Positions 17,062 through 25,316 of a stretch of DNA of 64,000 nt are shown here, piece by piece. The notes under the pieces were generated by a model. That model was not told the origin of the DNA, searched no databases, and saw only the letters and a program-made list of their open reading frames with translations. The stretch's first letter is position 1, and every line of letters starts with the position of its first letter. The translations under genes were made by a program, and so were the position numbers. The stretch covers positions 434,001 through 498,000 of the forward strand of contig NZ_RKHX01000001.1 of assembly GCF_003755175.1 (NCBI RefSeq). The letters run 5' to 3'. Source of the DNA: Cellulomonas sp. PhB150 (GTDB lineage Bacteria; Actinomycetota; Actinomycetes; Actinomycetales; Cellulomonadaceae).

Positions 17062-18413
17062 GGCACCAGGCCCTCGCGCTGCGCGACCGAGCGCCCCTCG
17101 ACGCCCCACACGTCGAGGGCGACGTCCGCGTCCCGGTAGGTCGAGACCCGGGTCAGGCCCAGCGTGCGGTCCAGCGTGCGGTGCACGTCGTCGCCGGTCT
17201 GCGCGTGCTCGTGGACCGGGTGCCGCCAGTGGCACGCGACGACGACCCCCTCAGGGCTCAGCGCGGCACGGAGCCGCCCCGCGAGCGTGACCAGCTCGGG
17301 CGCGGTCAGGTAGTAGGCGACCTCGGACAGCACGACGAGGTCGTACGGCCCGTCGGGCACGCCGTCGCGGACGTCGTGCCGGCGCGCCGTGACCCCGGGC
17401 CGGTCCACGAGCCGGTCGGCGGTGCGCCGGACCGCCGCCTCGGCGACGTCGGTCGCGAGCAGCTGGTCGCAGCGGACCGCGAGGTCGGCGGTGAGCAGCC
17501 CGATCGACGAGCCGACCTCGAGCGCCGACCCGAACCGCGGTGCGGGGAGCGCGGCGAGCGTCAGCGCGCGCTTGCGCTCCTCGTACCAGCGGGTCCCGAG
17601 CCGCCACGGGTCGTCGCGGCGCGCGTAGGCGGCGTCGAAGAAGTCGGCTCCGGGGCCGACGGGCGGCGCGTCGTCCACCACGAACACCTCGACGTCGCGG
17701 TCGGCGTGGCGCAGGAACGCCGGGTGCAGCGGCGCAGCGTCCTCGGGTGCCCCGGACCAGGCCTGGGTCTGCGTCGCGTGCCGGGCGACCGCCCGACGCT
17801 TGAGGACGACCGCGCGGTCGTCCAGGGGCAGCGCCCGCAGGCGGTCCCACGGGACGTCGGCGTGGTCGGGGTTCGCCCAGTGCCACATCCACAGCGGGTA
17901 CTCCCACAGCTGCGCGCCGACCTCGGTCGCGAGCTCGGCGCAGATCTCGCCGACCACGCGGTGGTCGCGGTGGCCGTCGCCGCGCCACGTCGAGACCATG
18001 GTGGTGACCGGGTCGGCACCGAGCGCGTCGCGCAGCGCGGCGGCCACCTCGGCACGGTGCTCGCGGACCGCGCCGTCGGGGAAGCCGAGAAGGCGGACCC
18101 TCGAGCCCGGCGACAGGAGCGAGACCGCCTCCCTGACCTCCGCAGCGCGCAGCCGCACCAGGTCGGCGGGCGTCAGCGTCGGCGAACCCGGGTGGGAGCC
18201 CGCGCCGTCCGTCACGACGACCACGTCGGCGGGCCGGCCCGCGGCGGAGAGCTCGCGCAGCAGGCCACCGGCGCCGAGGGTCTCGTCGTCGGGGTGCGCC
18301 GCGACGACGACCGTCCGCCCGGTCGGACGCGCCAGGCCGGGGACCCGGCCGAGGCGGTCGTCGGCGTCCCAGACCTCGACCGGGGTCCCCGCAGCGCGGC
18401 CGTCGAAGCTCAC
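17058..18413 (-). CDS. Bifunctional PIG-L deacetylase / SAM-dependent methyltransferase fusion
   Basis: The 451-aa fusion begins with a PIG-L/LmbE zinc deacetylase domain: AHPDDETLGAGG (about 39-50) and GDGHRDHRVVG provide the metal site. From about residue 299, EVGSSIGLLTADLA opens a class I methyltransferase of the NodS-like kind, with DLVVLSEVAYYL. PIG-L enzymes remove N-acetyl from GlcNAc conjugates, and NodS-type enzymes N-methylate a freed amine, so one chain could do both steps (inference). GTG 18413 overlaps the upstream stop (GTGA); a second GTG lies at 18416. The open frame upstream belongs to shadow sequence of the neighbour. Confidence 0.88.
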   Translation of the reverse strand: MSFDGRAAGTPVEVWDADDRLGRVPGLARPTGRTVVVAAHPDDETLGAGGLLRELSAAGRPADVVVVTDGAGSHPGSPTLTPADLVRLRAAEVREAVSLLSPGSRVRLLGFPDGAVREHRAEVAAALRDALGADPVTTMVSTWRGDGHRDHRVVGEICAELATEVGAQLWEYPLWMWHWANPDHADVPWDRLRALPLDDRAVVLKRRAVARHATQTQAWSGAPEDAAPLHPAFLRHADRDVEVFVVDDAPPVGPGADFFDAAYARRDDPWRLGTRWYEERKRALTLAALPAPRFGSALEVGSSIGLLTADLAVRCDQLLATDVAEAAVRRTADRLVDRPGVTARRHDVRDGVPDGPYDLVVLSEVAYYLTAPELVTLAGRLRAALSPEGVVVACHWRHPVHEHAQTGDDVHRTLDRTLGLTRVSTYRDADVALDVWGVEGRSVAQREGLVP

Positions 18414-19450
18414 CACGGCGCCGCACCGCGGGCGAGAACGGCGCCGAGCGACGCATCGTCGCGCTCGGCGTGCTGCTGACGGACGTACACCTCGAGGTCG
18501 GCCACCCGCTTGGCGTGCGCCGGCTCCTGGGTGAGCGGCCCCGGTCCGAGCGCGTGCCCCGCGATGCGCAGCGTGTCCTCGCAGGTCCGCGCCACGGTCG
18601 CGCGCACGCGCTTGGCCAGCACGCGGCCCGCCGCACGCGCGTCGCCGTCCTCGGGCTCGGTGCCGTTCCGGGTGACCGCCCCCGATGCGTCCACCCGGGC
18701 GGCGGCGTCCACCAGGCAGACGCGCGCCGCGGCGAGACGCTCGTCGACTGCCCCGAGGTGCATGGTCAGCAGTCGGTCGTCGGGCCGGCGAGCCGCCTCG
18801 GCGTGCACGCGCCGCGCGACTCCTACGGCGCCGCCGAACCAGCAGGCCGCCACACCGATCGCACCCCACCAGAAGCCCGGCCGCTCGAGGTACCAGTCGG
18901 CACCGGCGACGAAGGTCGCGCGGGCCTCGTCGAACCTGACCGGCGTGCTCGGGATCTCGACGAGCCCGCGGGCCGCCCACGGCTGGTCCACGGGACTCAC
19001 CTCGGGGGCGTGCAGGTCGACCGCGAGCAGCACCCGGCGCCCGTCGTCGGCCAGCGCCGTCACCAGCGCGGAGTCGAGCACACCGGCGAGCGAGCACCAG
19101 GGCTTGATCCCGTCGAGGGTCCAGCCCGCCTCGGTCTCGTGCGCCGCGAGCGGAGCGCCGGGGCCTTCGGCCGCGTAGACGCCCCACATGCCGGTGCGCG
19201 GCACGGTCGCGCGGGCCTGGTCGAGCACCGCGAGGGCGTCCAGGTGCGGCTCCACCGCGCGGGCGACCGCGAGGTCACGCACGGCGAGTGAGGCGAGGAG
19301 CTCCCACAGCCGGGCGGTCTGCCCGCGGCCCGGGCGCAGCTCGCCGGGCCATCCGGTGATCTCCTGCAGCGCGTCGGCGACCGATGCCGGGCGCGACGGC
19401 ATCTCGCCGCCGGGCTCGCCCAGGTTCACCGGCCTGTCGTCGTCCGTCAT
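18410..19450 (-). CDS. Acyl-CoA dehydrogenase-like flavoprotein
   Basis: The 346-aa product has acyl-CoA dehydrogenase features: an N-terminal helical region, GIKPWCSLAGVLDSALVTA in the middle beta-domain, and a C-terminal helical bundle ending DLEVYVRQQHAERDDASLG. It is shorter and more divergent than the usual 380 aa, and I cannot place the catalytic Glu, so the substrate may not be a fatty acyl-CoA. GGGAGGGGG before the ATG at 19450 marks it as the first gene of the operon; it is coupled to the PIG-L/methyltransferase fusion by a GTGA overlap. The pairing of these three families is conserved in several bacteria without an assigned product (general knowledge, not checked here). Confidence 0.82.
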   Translation of the reverse strand: MTDDDRPVNLGEPGGEMPSRPASVADALQEITGWPGELRPGRGQTARLWELLASLAVRDLAVARAVEPHLDALAVLDQARATVPRTGMWGVYAAEGPGAPLAAHETEAGWTLDGIKPWCSLAGVLDSALVTALADDGRRVLLAVDLHAPEVSPVDQPWAARGLVEIPSTPVRFDEARATFVAGADWYLERPGFWWGAIGVAACWFGGAVGVARRVHAEAARRPDDRLLTMHLGAVDERLAAARVCLVDAAARVDASGAVTRNGTEPEDGDARAAGRVLAKRVRATVARTCEDTLRIAGHALGPGPLTQEPAHAKRVADLEVYVRQQHAERDDASLGAVLARGAAPW

Positions 19451-19540
19451 GCTCGTCCCCCTCCCGCCGCCCGGCCCCCACCGGGGCCGGGCCAGATCAT
19501 CACCCCCCGACGCGCGGTCGGCCACCGGGAACGCCTCGCG

Positions 19541-19568
19541 TTGCGCGATCCGTGGGGCGGCGTAGCGT
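19541..19568 (+). promoter_or_regulatory. Putative promoter of the small-protein/CsbD transcript
   Basis: TTGCGC (19541-19546), a 16-nt spacer, then TAGCGT (19563-19568). TAGCGT recurs as a -10-like hexamer at 20175, 30393, 58694 and 60369 in this window. Confidence 0.5.
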
Positions 19569-19668
19569 GACGATCCGGTCCTGACAGTGGCCCCCCACCG
19601 CCCCGCCCGTCCCGTCGACGTGACCGGCGCGCGGCCCCGCACCACACCACCACCCGAGGAGTGCCGCC

Positions 19669-19851
19669 ATGAGCTCACCCATCCCCGACCCGGGCCAGGT
19701 GCCCGACGAGCCGAACTTCACCGACATCCCCGGCGACGGCCCGTCGTCCGTGGACGACCCGACGCCGCCCGACGTGCCCGAGCCGCCCGCCGGCCCGGAC
19801 AGCGACGGCGGCGACGACGCCGGCCTCGAGGGATCCATCGAACCGCTGTAG
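19669..19851 (+). CDS. Small acidic Pro/Asp-rich protein of unknown function
   Basis: The 60-aa product starts at ATG 19669 behind a good GAGGAG site. It is rich in Pro, Asp and Gly with very few positive charges, no membrane helix and no domain I recognise, so it is probably disordered. It precedes a CsbD gene by 39 bp and so probably shares its promoter, suggesting a stress role. Its codon use is like that of neighbours, which supports a real gene. Confidence 0.6.
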   Translation: MSSPIPDPGQVPDEPNFTDIPGDGPSSVDDPTPPDVPEPPAGPDSDGGDDAGLEGSIEPL

Positions 19852-19890
19852 CAGTGGGGGCACCTGCCCCACCAACCGAAGGAGAGCACC

Positions 19891-20085
19891 ATGGGTCTGG
19901 ACGACAAGATCAAGCACGGGGCCGAGGAGGCCAAGGGCAAGGTCAAGGAGGGCGTCGGCAACGCCACGAACAACGACGACCTCGCCGCCGAGGGCAAGGC
20001 CGACCAGGCGTCGGCCGACGTCAAGCAGGCCGGCGACAAGGCGGGCGACGCCGCCCACGACGTCAAGGACGCCTTCAAGCACTGA
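19891..20085 (+). CDS. CsbD-family stress protein
   Basis: This is a 64-aa, highly charged, Ala/Lys/Asp/Gly-rich protein with the CsbD pattern (start GLDDKIKHGAEEAKGKVKEG). CsbD-like proteins are induced in general stress (SigB in Bacillus) and have no known activity. GAAGGAGA before the ATG sets the start. A long hairpin follows 12 nt after the stop. It opens a run of envelope and stress genes reaching to 23126. Confidence 0.88.
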   Translation: MGLDDKIKHGAEEAKGKVKEGVGNATNNDDLAAEGKADQASADVKQAGDKAGDAAHDVKDAFKH

Positions 20086-20097
20086 CCTGCACGTCGT

Positions 20098-20131
20098 CCA
20101 CCGGCCGGTCCCGTTCGGGGCCGGCCGGTGG
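20098..20131 (+). terminator. Strong terminator hairpin after csbD
   Basis: An 11-bp perfect stem pairs 20098-20108 with 20121-20131 (CCACCGGCCGG/CCGGCCGGTGG). The loop can extend the stem by four more pairs (TCCC with GGGG). No U-tract. Confidence 0.75.
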
Positions 20132-20345
20132 CATGTCCGCTTCGTCCTGAGTGGCGGGAGTCGGCTGGGGGGCCTAGCGTCCGCAGTGCCGGCCCGTCCG
20201 TGGCCAGGCACCGTCGCCAGGGGCAGGAAACGCCGCCCAGCGCCGCCCCGCGTGATGCTCCGCGCTCGCGCCGATCCAGCACTCGCGCCGTCCGTGTGCT
20301 CTGGCGTCCGTGCTGCCGCTCCCCCTCACGACGGAAGGCTCCATC

Positions 20346-20960
20346 ATGACCGACTTCGACACCCGCGAAGCGCCCTCGCTGCAGGACACGTTCCCGCCGC
20401 GCGACCAGCCCGCGTCCGGTGGCTCGGACGACTCCTCGGACTCGTCCGCGTCCGACAAGCTCAAGGGCGCGGCCTCCACCGCGAGCGACGCCGGCGCCTC
20501 GGTGCTCGGCGAGGCCCGTTCGGGCGCGGCCGACGTCACGCAGGAGGCGCAGCGCCAGGCTCGCGACCTGTGGGACCAGACCCGCAGCGAGCTGGCCGAC
20601 CAGACCGGCGACCAGCAACGACGCCTGGCTTCCGGGGTGCGCTCCTTCGCCAGCCAGCTCGACGAGATGGCGTCCGGCCCGGAGCAGCAGGGCGTCGCGA
20701 CCGACCTCGCCCGGCAGCTCGGGGGACGCGCCGACACCCTGGGCCGCTGGCTCGAGGACCACGGTCCCGACGAGGTGCTCGAGGAGGTCCGCTCGTTCGC
20801 CCGCCGCCGCCCGGGCACGTTCCTGCTGGTCGCAGCGGGCGCGGGCCTGCTCGTCGGGCGCCTGACGCGGGCACTGAAGGACGCACCGTCCGAGGAGCCG
20901 ACCACAGCGACCACGACGCAGCCGACCTCGCAGCCGACCTCGAACGGGTACCAGCCGTGA
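20346..20960 (+). CDS. Membrane-anchored helical protein of unknown function
   Basis: The 204-aa product has a Ser/Asp-rich disordered N-terminus (about 1-50), an amphipathic Ala-rich helical region (about 50-150, with Gln/Arg repeats), then one membrane helix (PGTFLLVAAGAGLLVGRLT) and a Thr/Pro/Ser tail. It resembles proteins encoded with holin-X and DUF3618 genes in actinobacteria. GGAAGG before ATG 20346 decides the start; a frame opening at 20310 is less likely. TAGCGT at 20175-20180 may be its -10. Its stop overlaps the next gene (GTGA). Confidence 0.75.
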   Translation: MTDFDTREAPSLQDTFPPRDQPASGGSDDSSDSSASDKLKGAASTASDAGASVLGEARSGAADVTQEAQRQARDLWDQTRSELADQTGDQQRRLASGVRSFASQLDEMASGPEQQGVATDLARQLGGRADTLGRWLEDHGPDEVLEEVRSFARRRPGTFLLVAAGAGLLVGRLTRALKDAPSEEPTTATTTQPTSQPTSNGYQP

Positions 20961-21367
20961 GCGACGGCTTCCACGCCGAGGCCCCGCCGCGCGCGTCGGT
21001 GGGCGACCTGCTGGGCGACGTGACCCGCGACCTGTCGACCCTGCTGCGCCAGGAGGTCGAGCTGGCCAAGGCGGAGGTCAAGCAGTCCGCGCAGCAGGCC
21101 GCCAAGGGTGGATCGATGTTCGCCGGCGCCGGCGTGGCCGGGCACATGGTGCTGCTGTTCCTCAGCGTCGCCCTGTGGTGGGCGCTCGGCGACGCGATGG
21201 GCAGGTCCTGGTCCGCGGTCGTCGTCGCGGTCGTCTGGGCACTCGTCGGGGCCGTGCTGTTCGTCCGCGGCCGGACCGAGGCTCGCCGCGTCAAGGGACT
21301 GCCGCGCACCGCGGAGTCCGTCAAGAAGATCCCGAACGCCCTGCAGGGGCACGAGGAGAAGAACTGA
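20957..21367 (+). CDS. Putative actinobacterial holin-X (holin superfamily III) membrane protein
   Basis: The 136-aa product starts with an amphipathic helix (GDVTRDLSTLLRQEVELAKAEVKQ) followed by two membrane helices, with a charged C-terminus. This is the layout of the PF07332 'holin-X' family, which in chromosomes is usually an envelope protein, not a phage lysis holin. GTG 20957 overlaps the previous stop; its own stop overlaps the next ATG (TGATG). There is no lysin or phage gene nearby. Confidence 0.82.
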   Translation: MSDGFHAEAPPRASVGDLLGDVTRDLSTLLRQEVELAKAEVKQSAQQAAKGGSMFAGAGVAGHMVLLFLSVALWWALGDAMGRSWSAVVVAVVWALVGAVLFVRGRTEARRVKGLPRTAESVKKIPNALQGHEEKN

Positions 21368-22005
21368 TGAGCACCGACCCCGACCAGATCCGCGCCGACA
21401 TCGAGCGCACCCGCGTCGAGCTCAGCTCCGACGTCGACGCGCTGTCCGACAAGGTCAGCCCCAGCCAGGCGGCCCACCGTCAGGCGGACCGCCTCAGGTC
21501 CGCCGCCTCCGGCGTCAAGGACCGTGTCCTGGGCTCCGTGCACGACGGCTCCGACGCCGCCGGCTCGGCCGCCTCGTCGCTCGGTGACCGGACGACTGCC
21601 CTGCCGGGCGCCGCCCGGGAGCGCACCGCCGGCAACCCGCTCGCTGCGGGCCTGGTGGCCTTCGGCGCCGGTTTGCTCGTCGCCTCGCTGCTGCCCTCGA
21701 CGAGGCGCGAGCAGCAGCTCGCCACGAGCGTGAAGGACCAGTCCACGCCGTTCGTCGAGGACGTCAAGGGCGCAGCGCAGGACGTCGCGGCCAACCTCAA
21801 GGCACCCGCGCAGGACGCCGCGTCGGCCGTGAAGGACTCGGCGACCGAGGCCGTCGCTCACGTGCAGGACGAGGGCCGCTCCGCGGTCCAGGACGTCACG
21901 TCGCAGGCCAAGGACCCGTCCGGCCCGCAGCCGGGCGGTGCGCCCGACGACGGTGCCGTGCCCGACGACGGCGGCGGCGCGCACGTCGCGCGCGACCTGC
22001 CGTAG
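21367..22005 (+). CDS. DUF3618 domain membrane protein
   Basis: The 212-aa product has the DUF3618 start DPDQIRADIERTRVELSSDVDALSDKVSP, one membrane helix in the middle (AAGLVAFGAGLLVASLLPS), then a long Lys/Ala/Asp-rich helical tail (VKGAAQDVAANLKAPAQDAAS) resembling late-embryogenesis-type repeats, and a Pro/Gly/Asp end. It is translationally coupled to holin-X. The family has no assigned function, but its grouping with CsbD and YihY suggests envelope stress protection (inference). Confidence 0.84.
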   Translation: MSTDPDQIRADIERTRVELSSDVDALSDKVSPSQAAHRQADRLRSAASGVKDRVLGSVHDGSDAAGSAASSLGDRTTALPGAARERTAGNPLAAGLVAFGAGLLVASLLPSTRREQQLATSVKDQSTPFVEDVKGAAQDVAANLKAPAQDAASAVKDSATEAVAHVQDEGRSAVQDVTSQAKDPSGPQPGGAPDDGAVPDDGGGAHVARDLP

Positions 22006-22013
22006 CCGAGACC

Positions 22014-22041
22014 GGGGCGGGCACGGCACCGTGCCCGCCCC
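22014..22041 (+). terminator. Hairpin between the DUF3618 and YihY genes
   Basis: GGGGCGGGCACGG (22014-22026) is complementary to CCGTGCCCGCCCC (22029-22041), a 13-bp G/C-rich inverted repeat just after the DUF3618 stop. It may be a terminator or an RNA-stabilising hairpin, since the next gene starts 35 nt later. Confidence 0.6.
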
Positions 22042-22076
22042 GCAGCTCGCCCCGACGCACTCCGAAGGACGCTCCG

Positions 22077-23126
22077 ATGACCCAGGACACCAGCACCGCG
22101 AAGGCCGACGCACCCGACCCGGAGGACCCCCGCAAGCCGGACTCGCCCGGCGACCTCGAGAAGCGGTCGTGGCTGTACGTGGTGCGCAAGACGCTGCGGG
22201 AGTTCAGCAAGGACCAGTGCACCGACCTGGCCGCCGCCCTCACCTACTACGCGGTGCTCGCGGTCGCGCCGGCGCTGCTGGCCGTCGTCTCGATCTTCGG
22301 CCTGGTCGGCGACCCGCAGGCGATGGTCGACAACGTCACCACGATCATCGGGGACGTCGGGGGGCAGTCCGCGGTCGAGAACGTCGAGCCGGTCCTGGAG
22401 AACCTCACGCAGGCGCCCTCGGCCGGGATAGCCCTCGTCGTCGGCCTCGTCCTTGCCCTGTGGTCCGCCTCGGGGTACGTCGCGGCGTTCAGCCGGGGCA
22501 TGAACCGGGTCTACGAGGTCGACGAGGGCCGCCCGATCTGGAAGCTGCGTCCCGCGATCCTGCTGGTCACCCTCGTGCTCGTCGTCATCGCGGTCCTGAT
22601 CCTCGCGATGGTCGTCCTCTCGGGCGGTGTCGCGACCTCGGTCGGTCAGACGATCGGGCTCAGCGACGTGGTCGTCACGGTCTGGAACATCGCCAAGTGG
22701 CCCGTCATCGTGGTCCTCGTCATCGCTGCGGTCGCGATCCTCTACCACTCGACCCCGAACGTGAAGCAGCCGAAGTTCCGCTGGGTCAGCCTCGGCGCCG
22801 TCGTCGCGATCCTCGTCTGGGTGCTCGCGTCGGCAGCCTTCGCCCTCTACGTCGCGAACTTCTCGAGCTACGACAAGACCTACGGCTCGCTGGCCGGCGT
22901 CATCGTGCTGCTGCTGTGGCTCTGGCTCACCAACCTGGCCCTGCTGTTCGGCGCCGAGCTCGACGCGGAGGTGGAGCGTGGGCGCGAGCTGCAGGGGGGC
23001 ATCGCGGCCGAGGAGACGATCCAGCTCCCGCCGCGTGACACGCGCGCGAGCGAGAAGAAGCAGGCCAAGCTCGACGAGGACGTCGAGCGCGGTCGCTCGC
23101 TGCGGGAGCAGGCGTCCGAGGAGTGA
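22077..23126 (+). CDS. YihY/BrkB-family inner-membrane protein
   Basis: The 349-aa product has about six membrane helices between residues 50 and 310, with the family motifs DQCTDLAAALTYYAVLAVAPALLAVV and SSYDKTYGSLAGVIVLLLWLWLTNLALLFGAELDAE. The N- and C-terminal tails are charged and cytoplasmic. Members were once called ribonuclease BN in error and their role (a membrane export or envelope function) is unsettled. GAAGGA precedes the ATG. It converges with the PAS-ANTAR gene with only 5 bp between them. Confidence 0.9.
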   Translation: MTQDTSTAKADAPDPEDPRKPDSPGDLEKRSWLYVVRKTLREFSKDQCTDLAAALTYYAVLAVAPALLAVVSIFGLVGDPQAMVDNVTTIIGDVGGQSAVENVEPVLENLTQAPSAGIALVVGLVLALWSASGYVAAFSRGMNRVYEVDEGRPIWKLRPAILLVTLVLVVIAVLILAMVVLSGGVATSVGQTIGLSDVVVTVWNIAKWPVIVVLVIAAVAILYHSTPNVKQPKFRWVSLGAVVAILVWVLASAAFALYVANFSSYDKTYGSLAGVIVLLLWLWLTNLALLFGAELDAEVERGRELQGGIAAEETIQLPPRDTRASEKKQAKLDEDVERGRSLREQASEE

Positions 23127-23131
23127 CCCCG

Positions 23132-23761
23132 CTAGGCGCGTCGCGGGCCGGGGACGCCGAGCCTGGCCAGGGCGCTGGACGCGGGCTCGCCGGCCGCGAC
23201 GGCCTCGACCAGGGTCGTCGCGACCGTCACCGCGTCCCGTGCGGACGCGTCGACGCACCGGGAGAGCAGCACCGCCGCCTCGTCGGGACCCACGTCGCGG
23301 GCGGCGACGACGATCCCGACGGCCTGCTCGAGCGTCGCGGTGCGGACTGCGGCGGCGCCGATCGCGGCATTCGCCACCTCGGCCGCCGCACCCCGCCACT
23401 CCTCGGTCATGTCGACCAGGTAGCCCTGCGCACGCGGAGCGGGGTCCGTGACGACCAGGATGCAGGTGCGGTCCCGCCGCCTCGCGTCGCGCAGGCGGTA
23501 GGTCACGGGGCCCGTCCCGGCCCCGCTCGTCAGCGCGTCGCGCACCGCGTCCCGGTCGGCGTCGTCGACGTGCGCGAGCCACAGGGACAGCGTCGGCCGC
23601 ACCTGGCCGGGCGCGAAGCCGTGGATCTCGAACATGCCGTCGGTCCAGCGCCACGGGGTCGTGGCGAACCCGTCGGCGGGGGCCGCGAAGGCCCCCACGC
23701 GTGGGTTCGTACGCGCGGCAGGGCGTGGGTGATCCGTGGACTGAGCAGGCGTCGCCGGCAC
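23132..23761 (-). CDS. PAS-ANTAR regulator (divergent)
   Basis: The 209-aa product has a PAS fold (WRWTDGMFEIHGFAPGQVRPTLSLWLAHVDDADRDAV, about 38-75) and an ANTAR domain (about 140-200: EQAVGIVVAARDVGPDEAAVLLSRC). ANTAR domains bind paired RNA hairpins and act as antiterminators. This one is degenerate: it lacks the usual conserved aromatic/Asn positions near the end, so RNA binding is uncertain. It is divergent from a second PAS-ANTAR gene across 173 bp. No sensor ligand can be named. Confidence 0.8.
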   Translation of the reverse strand: MPATPAQSTDHPRPAARTNPRVGAFAAPADGFATTPWRWTDGMFEIHGFAPGQVRPTLSLWLAHVDDADRDAVRDALTSGAGTGPVTYRLRDARRRDRTCILVVTDPAPRAQGYLVDMTEEWRGAAAEVANAAIGAAAVRTATLEQAVGIVVAARDVGPDEAAVLLSRCVDASARDAVTVATTLVEAVAAGEPASSALARLGVPGPRRA

Positions 23762-23882
23762 GTCGACCTCCGAGATGGCAACCGGGTGGCGGAGCCGCGT
23801 CCTGACTCGATGCCAGCCTACCCGCGCAGACGCAGGCCCAGCGCGCGTCGGGCGCGGCCGGTGCGCGGAGCGCGTTACCGTT

Positions 23883-23898
23883 CTCCCTGGTCAGGGAG
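23883..23898. promoter_or_regulatory. Short inverted repeat upstream of the second PAS-ANTAR gene
   Basis: CTCCCTG (23883-23889) and CAGGGAG (23892-23898) form a 7-bp dyad with a 2-bp centre, 36 nt before the start codon. This suits a regulator site or a small leader hairpin, but it lacks the hexaloop of known ANTAR targets. Confidence 0.35.
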
Positions 23899-23934
23899 CG
23901 GCCGAGTCCTTCGGACACGAGGCGGAGCTGCGCC

Positions 23935-24438
23935 ATGACGCTCGATCAGGCACCCGAGGCGGTGGTGACGCTGTCCACCGACGACGACACCCTGACCACC
24001 TACCTGAACTCGGTGCACCCCGACGACCGGGCCGCGGTGGCCACGGCGGTCTCGACCGCCCGCCCCGGGCCGTTCGCCTCCGCGCACCGCGTCGTCTCCG
24101 ACACCGGCACGGGCCGCGTGCTGTGGGTCGGCAGCGCCCATCGGGACGGCCTCGGAACGAGGATCGAGGGGCGGATCCTCGACATCACGCGTGAGCACGC
24201 CACGGTGATCCGGTCGTTCGTCGACGAGGCGATCGTCGCGTCCGACGCCCACCGCGCGAGCATCGAGCGGGCCAAGGGCATCATCATGGCCGAGCACCGG
24301 GCCAGCGAGGTCGACGCCTTCACGGCACTGCGGCGACGCTCGAACGAGGCGAACGTCAAGCTGCGGCTCCTGGCGGAGCTGATCGTCCGTGAACGGAGCT
24401 CACGGGGCCTCGTGATCTTCCCCCGCGCTCGTCGCTGA
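23935..24438 (+). CDS. PAS-ANTAR RNA-binding regulator
   Basis: The 167-aa product contains the C-terminal half of a PAS domain (YLNSVHPDDRAAVATAV to GRILDITREHA) and a good ANTAR domain (ASIERAKGIIMAEHRASEVDAFTALRRRSNEANVKLRLLAELIV). The PAS part is short for the family, suggesting loss of the N-terminal strand. Purine-rich GAGGCGGAG lies before the ATG. ANTAR proteins bind nascent RNA hairpins to stop termination; the target RNA is not evident here. Confidence 0.83.
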   Translation: MTLDQAPEAVVTLSTDDDTLTTYLNSVHPDDRAAVATAVSTARPGPFASAHRVVSDTGTGRVLWVGSAHRDGLGTRIEGRILDITREHATVIRSFVDEAIVASDAHRASIERAKGIIMAEHRASEVDAFTALRRRSNEANVKLRLLAELIVRERSSRGLVIFPRARR

Positions 24439-24575
24439 CGCCGCGCCCTTCGCACGCGGCGGGCCTACAGTGAGTGACCGCGGCCAGCGCCCCCGGGTGC
24501 TGGCCGAGCGGCCGCCGCACGCGGCCCCGTCGATCGTCGATGAGCCGCGGCGTCGAACCAGGAAGGCACGTGCCC

Positions 24576-25316
24576 ATGGACGTCACGCTCGAACGCGCCG
24601 AGGCGATCACCGAGCTCCAGTCGATCCTCCTGTCCACCTCCGACATCGACGACCTCGTCCAGGCCGTCGCGGATGCCGCCGCCGCGCGCCTCGCGCCGCC
24701 CGCCGAGGTCACGGTCACCCTGCGGCGCCACGGCCGGCTCGGCGTGGTCGCCAGCAGCGGTGACCGGGCGCGGCGGTGCGACGAGGTCGAGTACGCCGCC
24801 GACGACGGTCCGTGCGTCGAGGCCGTCGACAGCCTGACCCTGGTGCTCTCCGCCGACCTCACCACCGAGACGCGCTGGCCGGCGTGGACGCAGGCAGCTC
24901 GCGAGGCGGGCTTCCGGTCCGCCGCGGCGTTCCCGGCCGAGGTCGAGCCCGGGGTGTCGGTGGCCGTCAACCTCTACAGCGAGGACCCCGAGGGCTCGAT
25001 CGAGGCCTCGACCGAGCGCGGGACGATGTACGCCGGCGAGGTCGCGCGCGCCGTCCAGCTCTCCTTGCGCGTGGCGCGCGAGGCGGAGACCTCGCAGGAC
25101 CTGCGCGCAGCACTCGCGTCCCGCTCGGTGATCGACCAGGCCGTCGGCGTGATCATGGCGCAGAACCGGTGCTCGTCGGACGACGCCTTCGCCATGCTGC
25201 GCAGCGCGTCGCAGCACCGCAACGTCAAGCTGCGCGACGTGGCCACCTCGATCATCGAGAACCTCACCGGCCAGGCCCCCACGCCGTCCCGGTCCTTCGT
25301 CGAACGGTCGTCGTGA
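24576..25316 (+). CDS. GAF-ANTAR RNA-binding regulator
   Basis: The 246-aa product has an N-terminal GAF domain (about 5-160, with DDGPCVEAVDS) and a C-terminal ANTAR domain (ASRSVIDQAVGVIMAQNRCSSDDAFAMLRSASQHRNVKLRDVATSII). This GAF-ANTAR layout is very common in actinobacteria. AGGAAGG supports ATG 24576 over the earlier ATG at 24474, which would add 34 low-complexity residues. It overlaps the SRPBCC gene by 4 bp (GTGA). The ligand and RNA target are unknown. Confidence 0.88.
   Translation: MDVTLERAEAITELQSILLSTSDIDDLVQAVADAAAARLAPPAEVTVTLRRHGRLGVVASSGDRARRCDEVEYAADDGPCVEAVDSLTLVLSADLTTETRWPAWTQAAREAGFRSAAAFPAEVEPGVSVAVNLYSEDPEGSIEASTERGTMYAGEVARAVQLSLRVAREAETSQDLRAALASRSVIDQAVGVIMAQNRCSSDDAFAMLRSASQHRNVKLRDVATSIIENLTGQAPTPSRSFVERSS

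Noticed and set aside
17058..19187. A 709-aa minus-strand frame that could be read as one giant fusion with an N-terminal extension
   Set aside because: Residues before the GTG at 18413 are out-of-frame shadow of the acyl-CoA-dehydrogenase-like gene. The GTGA overlap gives a natural start.
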